15,124 nt of DNA from Archaeoglobaceae archaeon (GTDB lineage: Archaea > Halobacteriota > Archaeoglobi > Archaeoglobales > Archaeoglobaceae), in assembly GCA_025059545.1 (NCBI GenBank), contig JANXDJ010000011.1, forward strand, positions 1 to 15,124, in the 5' to 3' direction. The position numbers were made by a program, and so were the translations under genes. The notes beneath the pieces were generated by a model, which was not told the origin of the DNA, did no database searches, and was given only the letters and a program-made list of their open reading frames with translations. Below, piece by piece: positions 1 to 6,546 of the stretch; within the stretch, counting starts at the first letter, position 1; each line of letters opens with the position of its first letter.

Positions 1-467
1 TAACCCCTTTAAAGGTTGAGGAAGAGAAAAGAAGGGAACTTGAGAGGATAGCAATAGAAACTGCAGAGCTTTTTGATTTAAAAGGTTCCATTGGCATCGA
101 TTTCATATTAGCGGACAAGCCCTATGTTTTAGAGCTTAATCCAAGGTTCCAAGGCTCTTTGGATAGCGTTGAATGGAGCCTTGACGTGAATCTTTTCTCG
201 CTACACGTTAAAGCCTTTGAGGAGAAAAAGATCGAAAAAATGAAGCCGAAGAGATTTGCGATTCGTGCTATTTACTTTGCAGATCGTGATCTCAGTATCA
301 AAAGAGATCTCTTGGGAAATCCTTTCTTTGCAGACATTCCTTTTGGCTTCTACCGTAAAGATGACCCTCTCGTCTCTATTTTGGCAAGCGGTAGCTATGG
401 AGAGGTTTTTGAAAAAGTGAGAGAGAGAAAAGAACTGTTTGAAAAGATAGTTCTTCAACAGATCTAA
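1..467 (+). CDS. ATP-grasp ligase, C-terminal part (5' truncated by window)
   Basis: The open frame enters from the left edge (first full codon at base 3) and ends at TAA 465-467, giving about 154 residues of the C-terminus. It carries the end of an ATP-grasp domain: GSIGIDFIL, then VLELNPRFQGSLD, where the Glu and Asn match the Mg-ATP ligands of the E-x-NPR signature. The sequence after the motif (residues such as HVKAFE) resembles archaeal ATP-dependent carboxylate-amine ligases of the COG2232 type, though this assignment is from memory of family patterns. Substrate cannot be read, because the N-terminal recognition domain is outside the window. A methanofuran or other cofactor ligase is possible but unproven. 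The gene ends four bases before the 3' end of an opposing broken gene. ATG codons such as that at 159 are internal, since the frame stays open to the edge and the ATP-grasp motif begins before it. Confidence 0.75.
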   Translation, partial: TPLKVEEEKRRELERIAIETAELFDLKGSIGIDFILADKPYVLELNPRFQGSLDSVEWSLDVNLFSLHVKAFEEKKIEKMKPKRFAIRAIYFADRDLSIKRDLLGNPFFADIPFGFYRKDDPLVSILASGSYGEVFEKVRERKELFEKIVLQQI

Positions 468-471
468 TGAG

Positions 472-1350
472 TTAAAGCTTAACAACCATCAGAATCTCAA
501 GAACAACGAGAGACACGATGAGTATTAGAACCAAGAATTCCAAAGTGGTAGCTCTGTAAACGTCAACTCTCTCCATTGCCATTGAATAAAGCTCCTGAAG
601 GTGTTCAAGCTTCTTATCCACGAGGTTAAGCCAATCAATAATTCTAAATCGCTCACTCAAAGCGCTGTAAAGTTTTCCAAGATACCAATCACCAGTGAAT
701 TTTAGAATGTTCCTAAGATCGTGAACGTAGTCTATAACTTCAATCCTCAGTTCAGCGAGATCGCTTGCGGTCTTTGAAAGCTCTGTGTAGGTTTTACTCA
801 GCCAAGCGACTCCAATTCCTGAGCGAACGAAAACCGTTCTAAGAGAACAGACTCTTTCAATTCTTTTATTAGTAATTATTGTAGTTCTTCAACTCTAAAA
901 GCTAAATGTTGGCGATCTCGATTGTTTGAAGAAGTTCATCTACGTATTCTTCACCACCGCAGATCACTGCAGAATACCAATCCACAACAATTGCTTCGTC
1001 TTCAGAGTAGCTAAGAGATCGTAGAGTGTTCTCAACTTCCCTATCGCTGAGCTTCTCCCAATTTCTTTCGCTCCCAATATTCCCGCAATTTGCTTCCTAA
1101 ATTTGGAGATAACTTCTCCAACCTCTACCTTCAAACCGAACAAAGCTTTCAGACATATTAACGAGACTTATAACGTCCTCAAAACTTGAATTTTTGAATT
1201 TCGTAGAAAGGGTTATCTCTATTACTCCTATTGGGTATATTTTTGCACTGACCTCCAGCCTTATGCTTTCAATTTCCTTAGTGCCAACTTTTAACTCTAC
1301 TGGCTTTAAACCTGCTTCTTCAAATCTCGGAGCTAAAACCCTTATACTTT
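472..1350 (-). pseudogene. Decayed RMD1/DUF155-like membrane protein gene
   Basis: No intact frame exists, but conceptual translation of the minus strand gives one colinear protein spread over several frames. The N-terminal piece (about 1345 to 1130, RVLAPRFEEAG onward) runs into TAG at 1099-1097. A middle piece (EVGEVISKFRKQIAG, about 1127-1080) lies in a second frame. The first frame then resumes (EKLSDREVENTL ... VVDWYSAVI ... TIEIANI) and hits TAG at 904-902, exactly where relatives have Gln before LLEL. The C-terminal piece (about 888-472) is in a third frame and contains FTGDWYLGKLYSALSERFR, a coiled-coil-like stretch and a final hydrophobic helix (FLVLILIVSLVVLEIL). No ATG, GTG or TTG precedes the N-terminal piece in frame. 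The architecture, a soluble domain then coiled coil then C-terminal membrane anchor, fits RMD1/DUF155-like proteins. A clean pseudogene is the simplest reading; clustered sequencing errors are the alternative. Confidence 0.7.
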
Positions 1351-1358
1351 TAGGCTGA

Positions 1359-1562
1359 TTAAGGTGGTTTTACCTCTCGGAGCTTTTCACTCGCTAATTG
1401 CCCTCCAATTCCCCAATCTTCTTTTGGAATTTCCTGAATTATGACCTCAACTGCTTCAGCTGGAATACCCAAGTCAACAAAAGTTTTTGTAATTCCTGTA
1501 ATTATTTTCCTTTTAGCCTCCGAAGAAATTCCTTTCCAAACATAAACCTGCACGATTGGCAT
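1359..1562 (-). CDS. 4-oxalocrotonate tautomerase-like protein
   Basis: This 67-residue protein is the size of a single 4-OT subunit (usually 60-75). The start MPIVQVYVWKG leaves Pro-1 exposed after Met removal; that proline is the catalytic base in the 4-OT superfamily. The second half has the usual strand and loop, VIIQEIPKEDWGIGG, followed by a short C-terminal tail. Family members catalyse keto-enol tautomerisation of small dicarboxylates or 2-hydroxymuconate-type compounds, or act on unidentified substrates, as hexamers. The physiological substrate here is unknown. A TATA-like element centred near 1586 lies about 24 nt before the ATG, so the mRNA is probably leaderless. The stop codon abuts the remains of the RMD1-like gene, which follows in the same direction. 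Confidence 0.85.
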   Translation of the reverse strand: MPIVQVYVWKGISSEAKRKIITGITKTFVDLGIPAEAVEVIIQEIPKEDWGIGGQLASEKLREVKPP

Positions 1563-1580
1563 GAAAAAATTGCTCAGGAA

Positions 1581-1590
1581 ATTTTAAATG
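1581..1590 (-). promoter_or_regulatory. TATA box for tautomerase gene
   Basis: Minus-strand CATTTAAAAT is centred about 24 nt upstream of the ATG at 1562. That is the spacing expected if transcription starts at the start codon. No Shine-Dalgarno sequence is visible between them. Confidence 0.5.
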
Positions 1591-1676
1591 TCTTGCTCAT
1601 AATCTTCGGCTAAAAATAGATCTAAATGAATTCAACCCAATACATGGGCGAGCTAATAGAAGAATTCGGATTGTAG

Positions 1677-2558
1677 CTATTTTGGAATGATCCTTAAAAC
1701 CTTTGCCCTTTCACTTTGAATCGAGTAATTTCCAACAAATGCTGGGACTAAGCACGAATACCCTTTTTGCAGATCCGCAACCTCTTTCTCACTTCGAAGC
1801 ACCGCATAACCTTCAAGACACAGCAAAAGATTGAAGGTTTTTATTGAGAAGTCTAATTTTCCAGCAACTTCAACAACTTCCGCTGTGAAGAAATCAGTCT
1901 CAACTTTCCCTCTCTTTCCTTTTATCTCAAAATCTCCAATTTTTTCCAATCTAACAGCTTTTTTTGCCTTTTCATCTGTGATTTTATAACTCAGTTCTGA
2001 ATTAGAAGAGATCTCAATCATTCTGGCATTCTCCGCAGAATGAAGAGTTCCAGGAGGGATTATAAATGTATCATACATTCCTGCATCGAATTTGTTCATC
2101 TTCTCAAAGATCTGCTTTTCATCACTCAGAATTTCTTCAAACTTCTCTTGAGTCAGATTCTCCGAGAAGCCAATAAAAGCTGTTCCGCCAAGCATGATCC
2201 AAGCTTTCTGTTTCTCTTTCTCGCTCTCACCAAAATTTTCAGCAACCTTCGCAGAGGGATGAACATGCAAGTCGAACCTTCCGGAAACATCGATTATTTT
2301 CACAAGCAATGGAAAAGCTGTGTGTTTTTCTGTTAGATCGCCAAGTATTTCCTTCTTTGCTTCAACGAATAATTCCGTAAGCTTTGCTATTTTCCTCTTT
2401 AGAATAACCTGAGAGGGATTAGATGGGTGAGCAGAAAACTCCCAAGATTCTCCAATTCCCTTCTTTCTAAAACCTTTAAGCAAGGAGATCCATTCACCAC
2501 CCCAGGGTCTCTCTACAAGGTTCTCTGTTGCCTGAAATATGAAGTTTGGAATCTCCAT
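1677..2558 (-). CDS. Mannose-6-phosphate isomerase-like (type I cupin) protein
   Basis: This resembles the short type I phosphomannose isomerases (ManA), which interconvert mannose 6-phosphate and fructose 6-phosphate. Numbering from the upstream Met at 2573: ERPWGGEW (21-28), GESWEFSAHP (41-50), FPLLVKIIDV (87-96), DLHVHP (101-106) and IIPPGTLHSAENARMIEI (171-188) align with the classical motifs. The usual Gln-x-His metal pair is His103-x-His105, and the third His is present (His178). The position of the usual Glu ligand (KTE-x-W) reads K-Q-K-A-W, so Glu seems replaced by Lys123. I prefer Met6 (2558) as start: a TATA element near 2584 lies about 26 nt upstream of it, and the protein then begins MEIPNFIFQ like relatives. 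The longer start at 2573 would give 298 residues. Activity as a true isomerase is uncertain because of the changed ligand. Confidence 0.75.
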   Translation of the reverse strand: MEIPNFIFQATENLVERPWGGEWISLLKGFRKKGIGESWEFSAHPSNPSQVILKRKIAKLTELFVEAKKEILGDLTEKHTAFPLLVKIIDVSGRFDLHVHPSAKVAENFGESEKEKQKAWIMLGGTAFIGFSENLTQEKFEEILSDEKQIFEKMNKFDAGMYDTFIIPPGTLHSAENARMIEISSNSELSYKITDEKAKKAVRLEKIGDFEIKGKRGKVETDFFTAEVVEVAGKLDFSIKTFNLLLCLEGYAVLRSEKEVADLQKGYSCLVPAFVGNYSIQSERAKVLRIIPK

Positions 2559-2576
2559 ATCTTGAGTATTCATTCT

Positions 2577-2591
2577 AAATATATATTTTTG
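2577..2591 (-). promoter_or_regulatory. TATA-like element for isomerase gene
   Basis: Minus-strand AAAAATATATATTTA is centred near 2584, only about 11 nt before the Met at 2573 but about 26 nt before Met6 at 2558. This supports the shorter start and a leaderless transcript. It sits directly downstream of the bpsA stop codon, so the isomerase may be transcribed on its own as well as by read-through from the speD-bpsA genes. Confidence 0.45.
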
Positions 2592-2600
2592 CAGTGCAAT

Positions 2601-3614
2601 TCAGTAGGGGGTTGCAAGACTCTCTTCGTCCTTATAAACTTCCTCGTCAATGATCATTTCTCCCTCTACAAGTGGTTTTGGCTCTTTAACCGCTTCTATC
2701 CTGAAAAGGCTTGAATTATACCAGTTGTAGTCTGTTTTAACACCCAATTTCTTGAAAATTGGGAGTTTTTCCTCAAATTGAGAGTAACTTTTTTCGCTTG
2801 CAGGATAAACGTTGAACCTTCTTTTTATGTCGGTAATCACAAAGCCCATATCGAGGATCATCTTCTCAATCTCAAACCACTTATTTCTCGAAGCTTCAAG
2901 AGTTGTCAAACCGAAATAAGCGGAACTACCAATGCCTTTAAGAGTTGAAACACCTCTCGAAAGAAATAGCTTTATTCCTGGAATTGTTTCCACCGGATCC
3001 GTAACAAAAACGTCAAATTTATTTCTAAAATCTTCTGGAAAAGCCTTTTGAACATCGTAAACATGAGCTTCTACCCTTAAACCACGTTCTTTTGCAACAA
3101 AATTTATGAAATTCACGAGCCTTTCATCTATATCCACAACAACCACTTTCTTTGGTAGATCTGTGAGGGAAACTGCAAGGCTAAAAAGATCGTCATCACC
3201 AACGACGAAAATGCTACCATAGATGTCGCCCCTTTCATGTATGAATTCAAGCCTTCTTATCACTCCTTCTTCGCTTATAAAACCCTGATCGAATTTCTCC
3301 ACTGCGGGTGGGCGATTTTTAGTAATTTCTAAGAATTCAGAAAGAACTTTTCGAAAAAAGGGATCTATCTTGTATCCTGTCCCATCACAAGCCTTGCAAA
3401 CTGCATCAGATCTTATAAAACCTCTCAAAAATTCTTTTCCCATTTCAGTGAGTGATACTTTGCCACTAAAGACCTTCAAAAGTCCTTGAACTTGAAGTTT
3501 CTCGAAAATCTCGAAAAACTCAGGCAAAGAAGCATCTTGCTCATCTATAAGCTGATAAACACTTAATTCGCCCTTCAAAAGGCTTTGTAGTATTTGGATC
3601 TCAATCCTATTCAT
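2601..3614 (-). CDS. bpsA: N4-bis(aminopropyl)spermidine synthase (branched-chain polyamine synthase)
   Basis: This 337-residue protein matches the BpsA (former DUF43) family, which transfers aminopropyl groups from decarboxylated AdoMet to the secondary amine of spermidine and makes the branched polyamine typical of hyperthermophiles. An N-terminal winged-helix-like region (about 1-68) precedes a small Cys pair (C73-x2-C76, CKACDGTGY). A Rossmann methyltransferase-like core follows, with the family's acidic GDDD motif at 139-142, VVVVDIDERLV (157-167) and FVTDPVET (203-210). The GDDD motif is the reported active-site signature. The start codon is four bases downstream of the speD stop, so the two genes are almost certainly cotranscribed and functionally linked, since SpeD supplies the aminopropyl donor. 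Length is normal for the family. Confidence 0.93.
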   Translation of the reverse strand: MNRIEIQILQSLLKGELSVYQLIDEQDASLPEFFEIFEKLQVQGLLKVFSGKVSLTEMGKEFLRGFIRSDAVCKACDGTGYKIDPFFRKVLSEFLEITKNRPPAVEKFDQGFISEEGVIRRLEFIHERGDIYGSIFVVGDDDLFSLAVSLTDLPKKVVVVDIDERLVNFINFVAKERGLRVEAHVYDVQKAFPEDFRNKFDVFVTDPVETIPGIKLFLSRGVSTLKGIGSSAYFGLTTLEASRNKWFEIEKMILDMGFVITDIKRRFNVYPASEKSYSQFEEKLPIFKKLGVKTDYNWYNSSLFRIEAVKEPKPLVEGEMIIDEEVYKDEESLATPY

Positions 3615-3617
3615 TTT

Positions 3618-3956
3618 TTAACCCCGATCCAATATGTAATGCCTATATGACTTTGGTTTAAATCTCTCTATGAAGAGTTTAAAAGCTTTCTCCGCCTTTT
3701 GTGGATCCCCACAAGTGAAAATGTCAAGATTAACAAGTTCGTATTCAGGCCAAGTGTGAATAGAAACGTGGCTTTCAGAGATCAAAACAATTCCAGTAAC
3801 ACCATGGGGATTAAACTGCTTATAAACGCTTCCGACTTTGTTCAAGCCTACCTCATCCACCACCCCATCCACAATGCATCGCACATTCTCCTCCCTTGAG
3901 ATGAGCTCTGGGCTCACCCCGTAAAGCTCTGCTATGATATGCCTGCCTACTATCAT
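3618..3956 (-). CDS. speD: S-adenosylmethionine decarboxylase proenzyme
   Basis: This is a short (112-residue) prokaryotic class 1 AdoMet decarboxylase. It self-cleaves to alpha and beta chains with a pyruvoyl cofactor and yields decarboxylated AdoMet. The cleavage region ISESHVSIHTWPE is intact: cleavage is expected between Glu61 and Ser62, and His67 and Cys82 (TCGDP) match the residues used in processing and catalysis. I chose the ATG at 3956 because GGAGGG at 3970-3965 lies 8 nt before it. An ATG at 3962 and a GTG at 3965 in the same frame lie too close to, or inside, that site. The first ~35 codons are richer in G+C and GTG/GGG codons than the rest of the window, and an overlapping reading frame starts at 3972. 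bpsA follows immediately. Confidence 0.95.
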   Translation of the reverse strand: MIVGRHIIAELYGVSPELISREENVRCIVDGVVDEVGLNKVGSVYKQFNPHGVTGIVLISESHVSIHTWPEYELVNLDIFTCGDPQKAEKAFKLFIERFKPKSYRHYILDRG

Positions 3957-3964
3957 AGTCATCA

Positions 3965-3985
3965 CCCTCCATCGAGCTCACCCCC
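3965..3985 (-). promoter_or_regulatory. Tandem Shine-Dalgarno sites before speD
   Basis: On the minus strand GGGGGTGA (3985-3978) is followed by GGAGGG (3970-3965). The downstream site has good spacing to the chosen speD ATG at 3956. The upstream site has good spacing to a different, out-of-frame ATG at 3972. Most other genes in the window lack such sites and look leaderless, so speD is an exception. Confidence 0.6.
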
Positions 3986-4279
3986 TTTTCGAATTCAATT
4001 TTTAACATATTTTTAAGCTTATTTTCCAATTTTAGCTGTTTTTCACGAGATTTGTTGGATTTACACAATTCCAGTTAAGAAAAATTTGAGTCCGCTTGAT
4101 TTTTAAATTTTTCGCTAAATTCAAAGTGAATTTTAATCTCTAAACTTGTGCAATGCAATTCAGTTAATGCTGGACTTGGATATTTCTAACACATTTTTAT
4201 AACTTTTAGTAAAATCCACTAATTAAGCCTCTTTCTCTGCTTAGAAGCGAAAAAATTAGTATTTTTTGTCAAGATAATT
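3973..4279. other. AT-rich intergenic region between speD and proS
   Basis: I see no gene here. It holds the speD promoter at the left and a 16-nt motif (4149-4164) shared with the isomerase promoter region. On the right is a 7-bp inverted repeat, ACTAATT (4218-4224) with AATTAGT (4254-4260), flanked by short T runs on both strands. Read on the minus strand downstream of proS, the T6 run at 4255-4250 could serve as a weak U-tract terminator. Nothing resembles a tRNA, a CRISPR repeat or a known riboswitch. Confidence 0.5.
4008..4020 (-). promoter_or_regulatory. Promoter (TATA box) of speD-bpsA
   Basis: Minus-strand AAGCTTAAAAATA is a plausible BRE/TATA element centred near 4012. Transcription would start about 25 nt downstream, near 3987. 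That gives a leader of roughly 30 nt that holds both Shine-Dalgarno-like sites. Confidence 0.5.
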
Positions 4280-5701
4280 TCAATAACTCCTTGCAGAAAC
4301 AGCTAAGGAACCCTTACCGCCACAAATTATACAATCTCCTTCTTTGGGATAACTAATAAAGTCAGGTTTCTCCTCGAGCCATCCGAGAAGCTTTCCTCCA
4401 AACTTTTCAATTTCTTCTCCACAGCTCTTATTTCTACAGAGATGTATAATGGCAACGCTCTCCTTGAGAATTTCCGAGAGCTCAGAAGCTTCTCTAAGAA
4501 ATCTCAATTTTCGTAAGATCGACTCAACAGCCTTCGCTCTCAATCTAACCCTCATTTCTTCTGCCCATTTTCTGATCTTCTCTTCATTGATCTCCTCGAT
4601 TGGAATGCTTAATTTCTTTCTCTCGTCTCTGAAAGAGACGATGACTTCTCTTCTCTCTGCTTCTTTAGGACCAATTTCAAATCGCAAAGGCACACCTTTA
4701 AGCTCCCATTTATAGTATTTTGCTCCTGGTCTATCTTCACCAGTGTCAAAGATCGTTCTGAACCCTTTGAGCTTATTAATTAACTCCTTAGCTAATTCAA
4801 GCACTTTCTCTTCCTTACCTTTGTAAAGAATTGGAATGACTACGATTTGAATTGGAGAAACTTCAAAAGGCAAAATCAAGCCAAGATCGTCGCCATGAAT
4901 ACTGATCAACGAAGCTACACATCTCTCGGAGATCCCATAGCATGTTTGGTGGACGAAGTAATGGTTACCATCCACCGCTTCGTATTTGATCTCAAAAGTC
5001 TTTGCAAAGTTGTCTCCGAGATGATGAACTGTGCCGATCTGCAAGCTTCTACCATCGGGCATAATGGTGTCGAAGGCAATTGTGTAAACCGCTCCTGGGA
5101 ATTTGTCCCAATCGGGTCTTCTAATTATCATGTAAGGAATCGCAAGAAAGTCGTAGAATTCTTTATAATGTCCTATAGCCTTCTTAACTTGCTCTTCTGC
5201 TTCTTCGTAGTTTCTATGAGCGGTGTGAGCTTCTTTAAAGGAAGTGATCTCTCTAAGCCTTATAAGTGGTCTTGTATGCTTCGTTTCATATCTGAAGGTG
5301 TTGACGATCTGGTAAACTCTAAGCGGGAGATCCGCATGATTTCTGATCCAAAGCTTGAACATTGGATACATTGCGGTCTCGCTTGTTGGACGTAAAGCGA
5401 GCTTTACTTCGAGCGGTGAAAGTCCGCCATGTGTTACCCAGTAAACTTCGTCCTCAAAGCCCTTAATGTGTTCCCCTTCTTTTCCAAGCTCTATTTCCGG
5501 AATCAAAGCGGGAAAATAGACTTCGCTATGCTCTCTGTCCATGATCTCCCTAAGCTTTGAGTAAACAAGCTGTCTTAGCTTGAAACCAAATGGAAACCAG
5601 ACATAAAGCCCCTTAACGGGATATCTAACATCCATGATCTCCGCAGTCTGTATGATCTCGTGGAACCACTCTGAGAAATTCTCCTTTCTCGGCAAACTCA
5701 T
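4280..5701 (-). CDS. proS: Prolyl-tRNA synthetase (archaeal/eukaryote-like type)
   Basis: This class II synthetase charges tRNA-Pro with proline. It is 473 residues long, the short archaeal form without an editing insertion. The proline-binding PTSET motif is at 105-109. Motif 2 starts at FRYETKHTRPLIR (136-148) and motif 3 reads GLILPFEVSPIQ (274-285). The anticodon-binding domain spans about 285-390. A C-terminal zinc-like domain has four cysteines (C422, C427, C457, C460), and the chain ends in Tyr as archaeal ProRS enzymes typically do. A TATA-like stretch (5721-5736) lies about 27 nt before the ATG, so the mRNA is probably leaderless. It is divergent from the PUA-domain gene, with 81 bases between them carrying both promoters. 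Confidence 0.97.
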   Translation of the reverse strand: MSLPRKENFSEWFHEIIQTAEIMDVRYPVKGLYVWFPFGFKLRQLVYSKLREIMDREHSEVYFPALIPEIELGKEGEHIKGFEDEVYWVTHGGLSPLEVKLALRPTSETAMYPMFKLWIRNHADLPLRVYQIVNTFRYETKHTRPLIRLREITSFKEAHTAHRNYEEAEEQVKKAIGHYKEFYDFLAIPYMIIRRPDWDKFPGAVYTIAFDTIMPDGRSLQIGTVHHLGDNFAKTFEIKYEAVDGNHYFVHQTCYGISERCVASLISIHGDDLGLILPFEVSPIQIVVIPILYKGKEEKVLELAKELINKLKGFRTIFDTGEDRPGAKYYKWELKGVPLRFEIGPKEAERREVIVSFRDERKKLSIPIEEINEEKIRKWAEEMRVRLRAKAVESILRKLRFLREASELSEILKESVAIIHLCRNKSCGEEIEKFGGKLLGWLEEKPDFISYPKEGDCIICGGKGSLAVSARSY

Positions 5702-5720
5702 CGGGTTAAGTTTGTCTGCG

Positions 5721-5763
5721 TTATTTATTTTTTATCGAAGTTCTTCAGCAAAAGTTTAAAAAT
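5721..5763. promoter_or_regulatory. Divergent promoters, proS and PUA-domain gene
   Basis: Two TATA-like elements face outward. On the minus strand GATAAAAAATAAATAA (5736-5721) serves proS. On the plus strand AAAAGTTTAAAAAT (ending at 5763) serves the PUA gene, with its centre 24 nt before the ATG at 5783. Both spacings predict transcripts that begin at or very near the start codon. Confidence 0.55.
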
Positions 5764-5782
5764 TTACACGACACTCTTCGAT

Positions 5783-6256
5783 ATGCATAGAAGGAGATTA
5801 AGAAAAAAAGAAGCTAAAGAAATAAGTAAAGAAGTCAATGAGAGGGCAGGAGTTATTGTTGAAGGAGAAATGGATCTTCTCGACTTTGGAGAGATTAAGC
5901 TCATTCTCGTTGACAATGTGCCACTGCTTATTGAGTATGAAGGGAAGCATTACTTGTCAGTTTATGGAGCTATAAAACTCAAACCTGAAAGATATCGTAT
6001 TACTGTTGATTCAGGAGCGTTAGAGTTTATAATGAACGGCGCAGACGTTATGAAACCCGGCATAGTTTTTGCTGACAATAGAATAAAAGAAGGAGACTTC
6101 GTATATGTTACTGTTGAGGGAAAAGAAAGCCCAATTGCTGTGGGGATTGCATTGTGTAGTTCGGAGGAGATGAAAGGAAAAGGAAAGGCTGTAAAGAATT
6201 TGCATCATATTAAAGACAAGATTTGGATCTATTTAGTCGAAAATAGATTCATTTAG
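5783..6256 (+). CDS. PUA-domain RNA-binding protein (archaeal, DUF1947-like N-terminus)
   Basis: This 157-residue protein has a basic N-terminus (HRRRLRKKEAK), a pre-PUA domain (about 10-70) and a PUA domain (about 72-148) with the diagnostic segment DSGALEFIMNGADVMKPGI. The stretch GKAVKNLHHIKDKIW near the C-terminus is typical of the archaeal family related to MCT-1/DENR-type PUA proteins. PUA domains bind structured RNA, so a role in translation initiation, tRNA or ribosome biology is likely, but no catalytic domain is attached and the partner is unknown. No Shine-Dalgarno site is present. A strong TATA box 24 nt upstream indicates a leaderless mRNA. The gene shares a promoter region with proS, which fits a translation role. 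Confidence 0.85.
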   Translation: MHRRRLRKKEAKEISKEVNERAGVIVEGEMDLLDFGEIKLILVDNVPLLIEYEGKHYLSVYGAIKLKPERYRITVDSGALEFIMNGADVMKPGIVFADNRIKEGDFVYVTVEGKESPIAVGIALCSSEEMKGKGKAVKNLHHIKDKIWIYLVENRFI

Positions 6257-6283
6257 GCATTTTCTGTTTTTGTCTGAAGATAA

Positions 6284-6292
6284 GCTTTAAAT
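6284..6292 (+). promoter_or_regulatory. TATA box for RAM/ACT-domain gene pair
   Basis: GCTTTAAAT is centred about 24 nt before the ATG at 6313. It is followed by a similar TCTTAAAA, and no Shine-Dalgarno site is visible. A leaderless transcript covering both following genes is predicted. Confidence 0.5.
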
Positions 6293-6312
6293 CTTAAAAG
6301 TTCACTGAATTC

Positions 6313-6546
6313 ATGGCTCTCGGATTTGTGCTGATAAAGATCGCTCCAGGAAAAGAGAGAAAGGTTTACGACAGAATTGCAAACATAAAGGAAGTTGAAG
6401 AGCTTTATCCTCTCTTTGGCGAATACGATCTAATCGCTAAGATCGTCGTCAAGGATTTTGAAGAGCTGAGTGAAGTTGTTGTTAATAAAATAAGAGCTAT
6501 TGAAGGAGTTTTGGAGACAAAAACTCTTACGGGGGCAAAGTTCTGA
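6313..6546 (+). CDS. Stand-alone Lrp/AsnC ligand-binding (RAM) domain protein
   Basis: This 77-residue protein corresponds to the C-terminal RAM/AsnC effector-binding domain of Lrp-family regulators (alpha-beta ferredoxin-like fold). It has no helix-turn-helix. The start GFVLIKIAPGKERKVYDRI, the central PLFGEYDLIAKIVVKDFEEL and the end GVLETKTLTGAKF fit the family pattern, in which amino acids bind at dimer interfaces. Such stand-alone forms bind amino acids and may modulate partner proteins, and direct DNA binding is not expected. Its TGA overlaps the ATG of the ACT-domain gene by one base (TGATG), so the two are translationally coupled and probably act together in sensing amino acids. Confidence 0.88.
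   Translation: MALGFVLIKIAPGKERKVYDRIANIKEVEELYPLFGEYDLIAKIVVKDFEELSEVVVNKIRAIEGVLETKTLTGAKF

Noticed and set aside
472..660. Small stand-alone membrane protein starting at TTG 660
   Set aside because: The frame is open upstream to 888 with clear continuation of the same protein, so this is the C-terminal end of the broken gene and not a separate small gene.
1626..1676. 16-codon plus-strand ORF (MNSTQYMGELIEEFGL)
   Set aside because: It is too short, has no ribosome-binding site or properly spaced TATA box, and I recognise no match.
3973..4068. TTG-started extension of the frame overlapping speD
   Set aside because: It runs through the probable speD TATA box and is Lys/Asn-rich as expected from AT-rich noncoding DNA; only the part from the ATG at 3972 was worth reporting.
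4218..4260. 7-bp inverted repeat with T run, possible terminator or small RNA
   Set aside because: The arms are AT-only apart from one C/G pair, the loop is about 29 nt and there is no supporting gene on the plus strand; described only as part of the intergenic region.
4847..5395. Plus-strand open frame of 182 codons opposite proS
   Set aside because: It is a shadow of a well-conserved prolyl-tRNA synthetase, with no recognisable motif or promoter.
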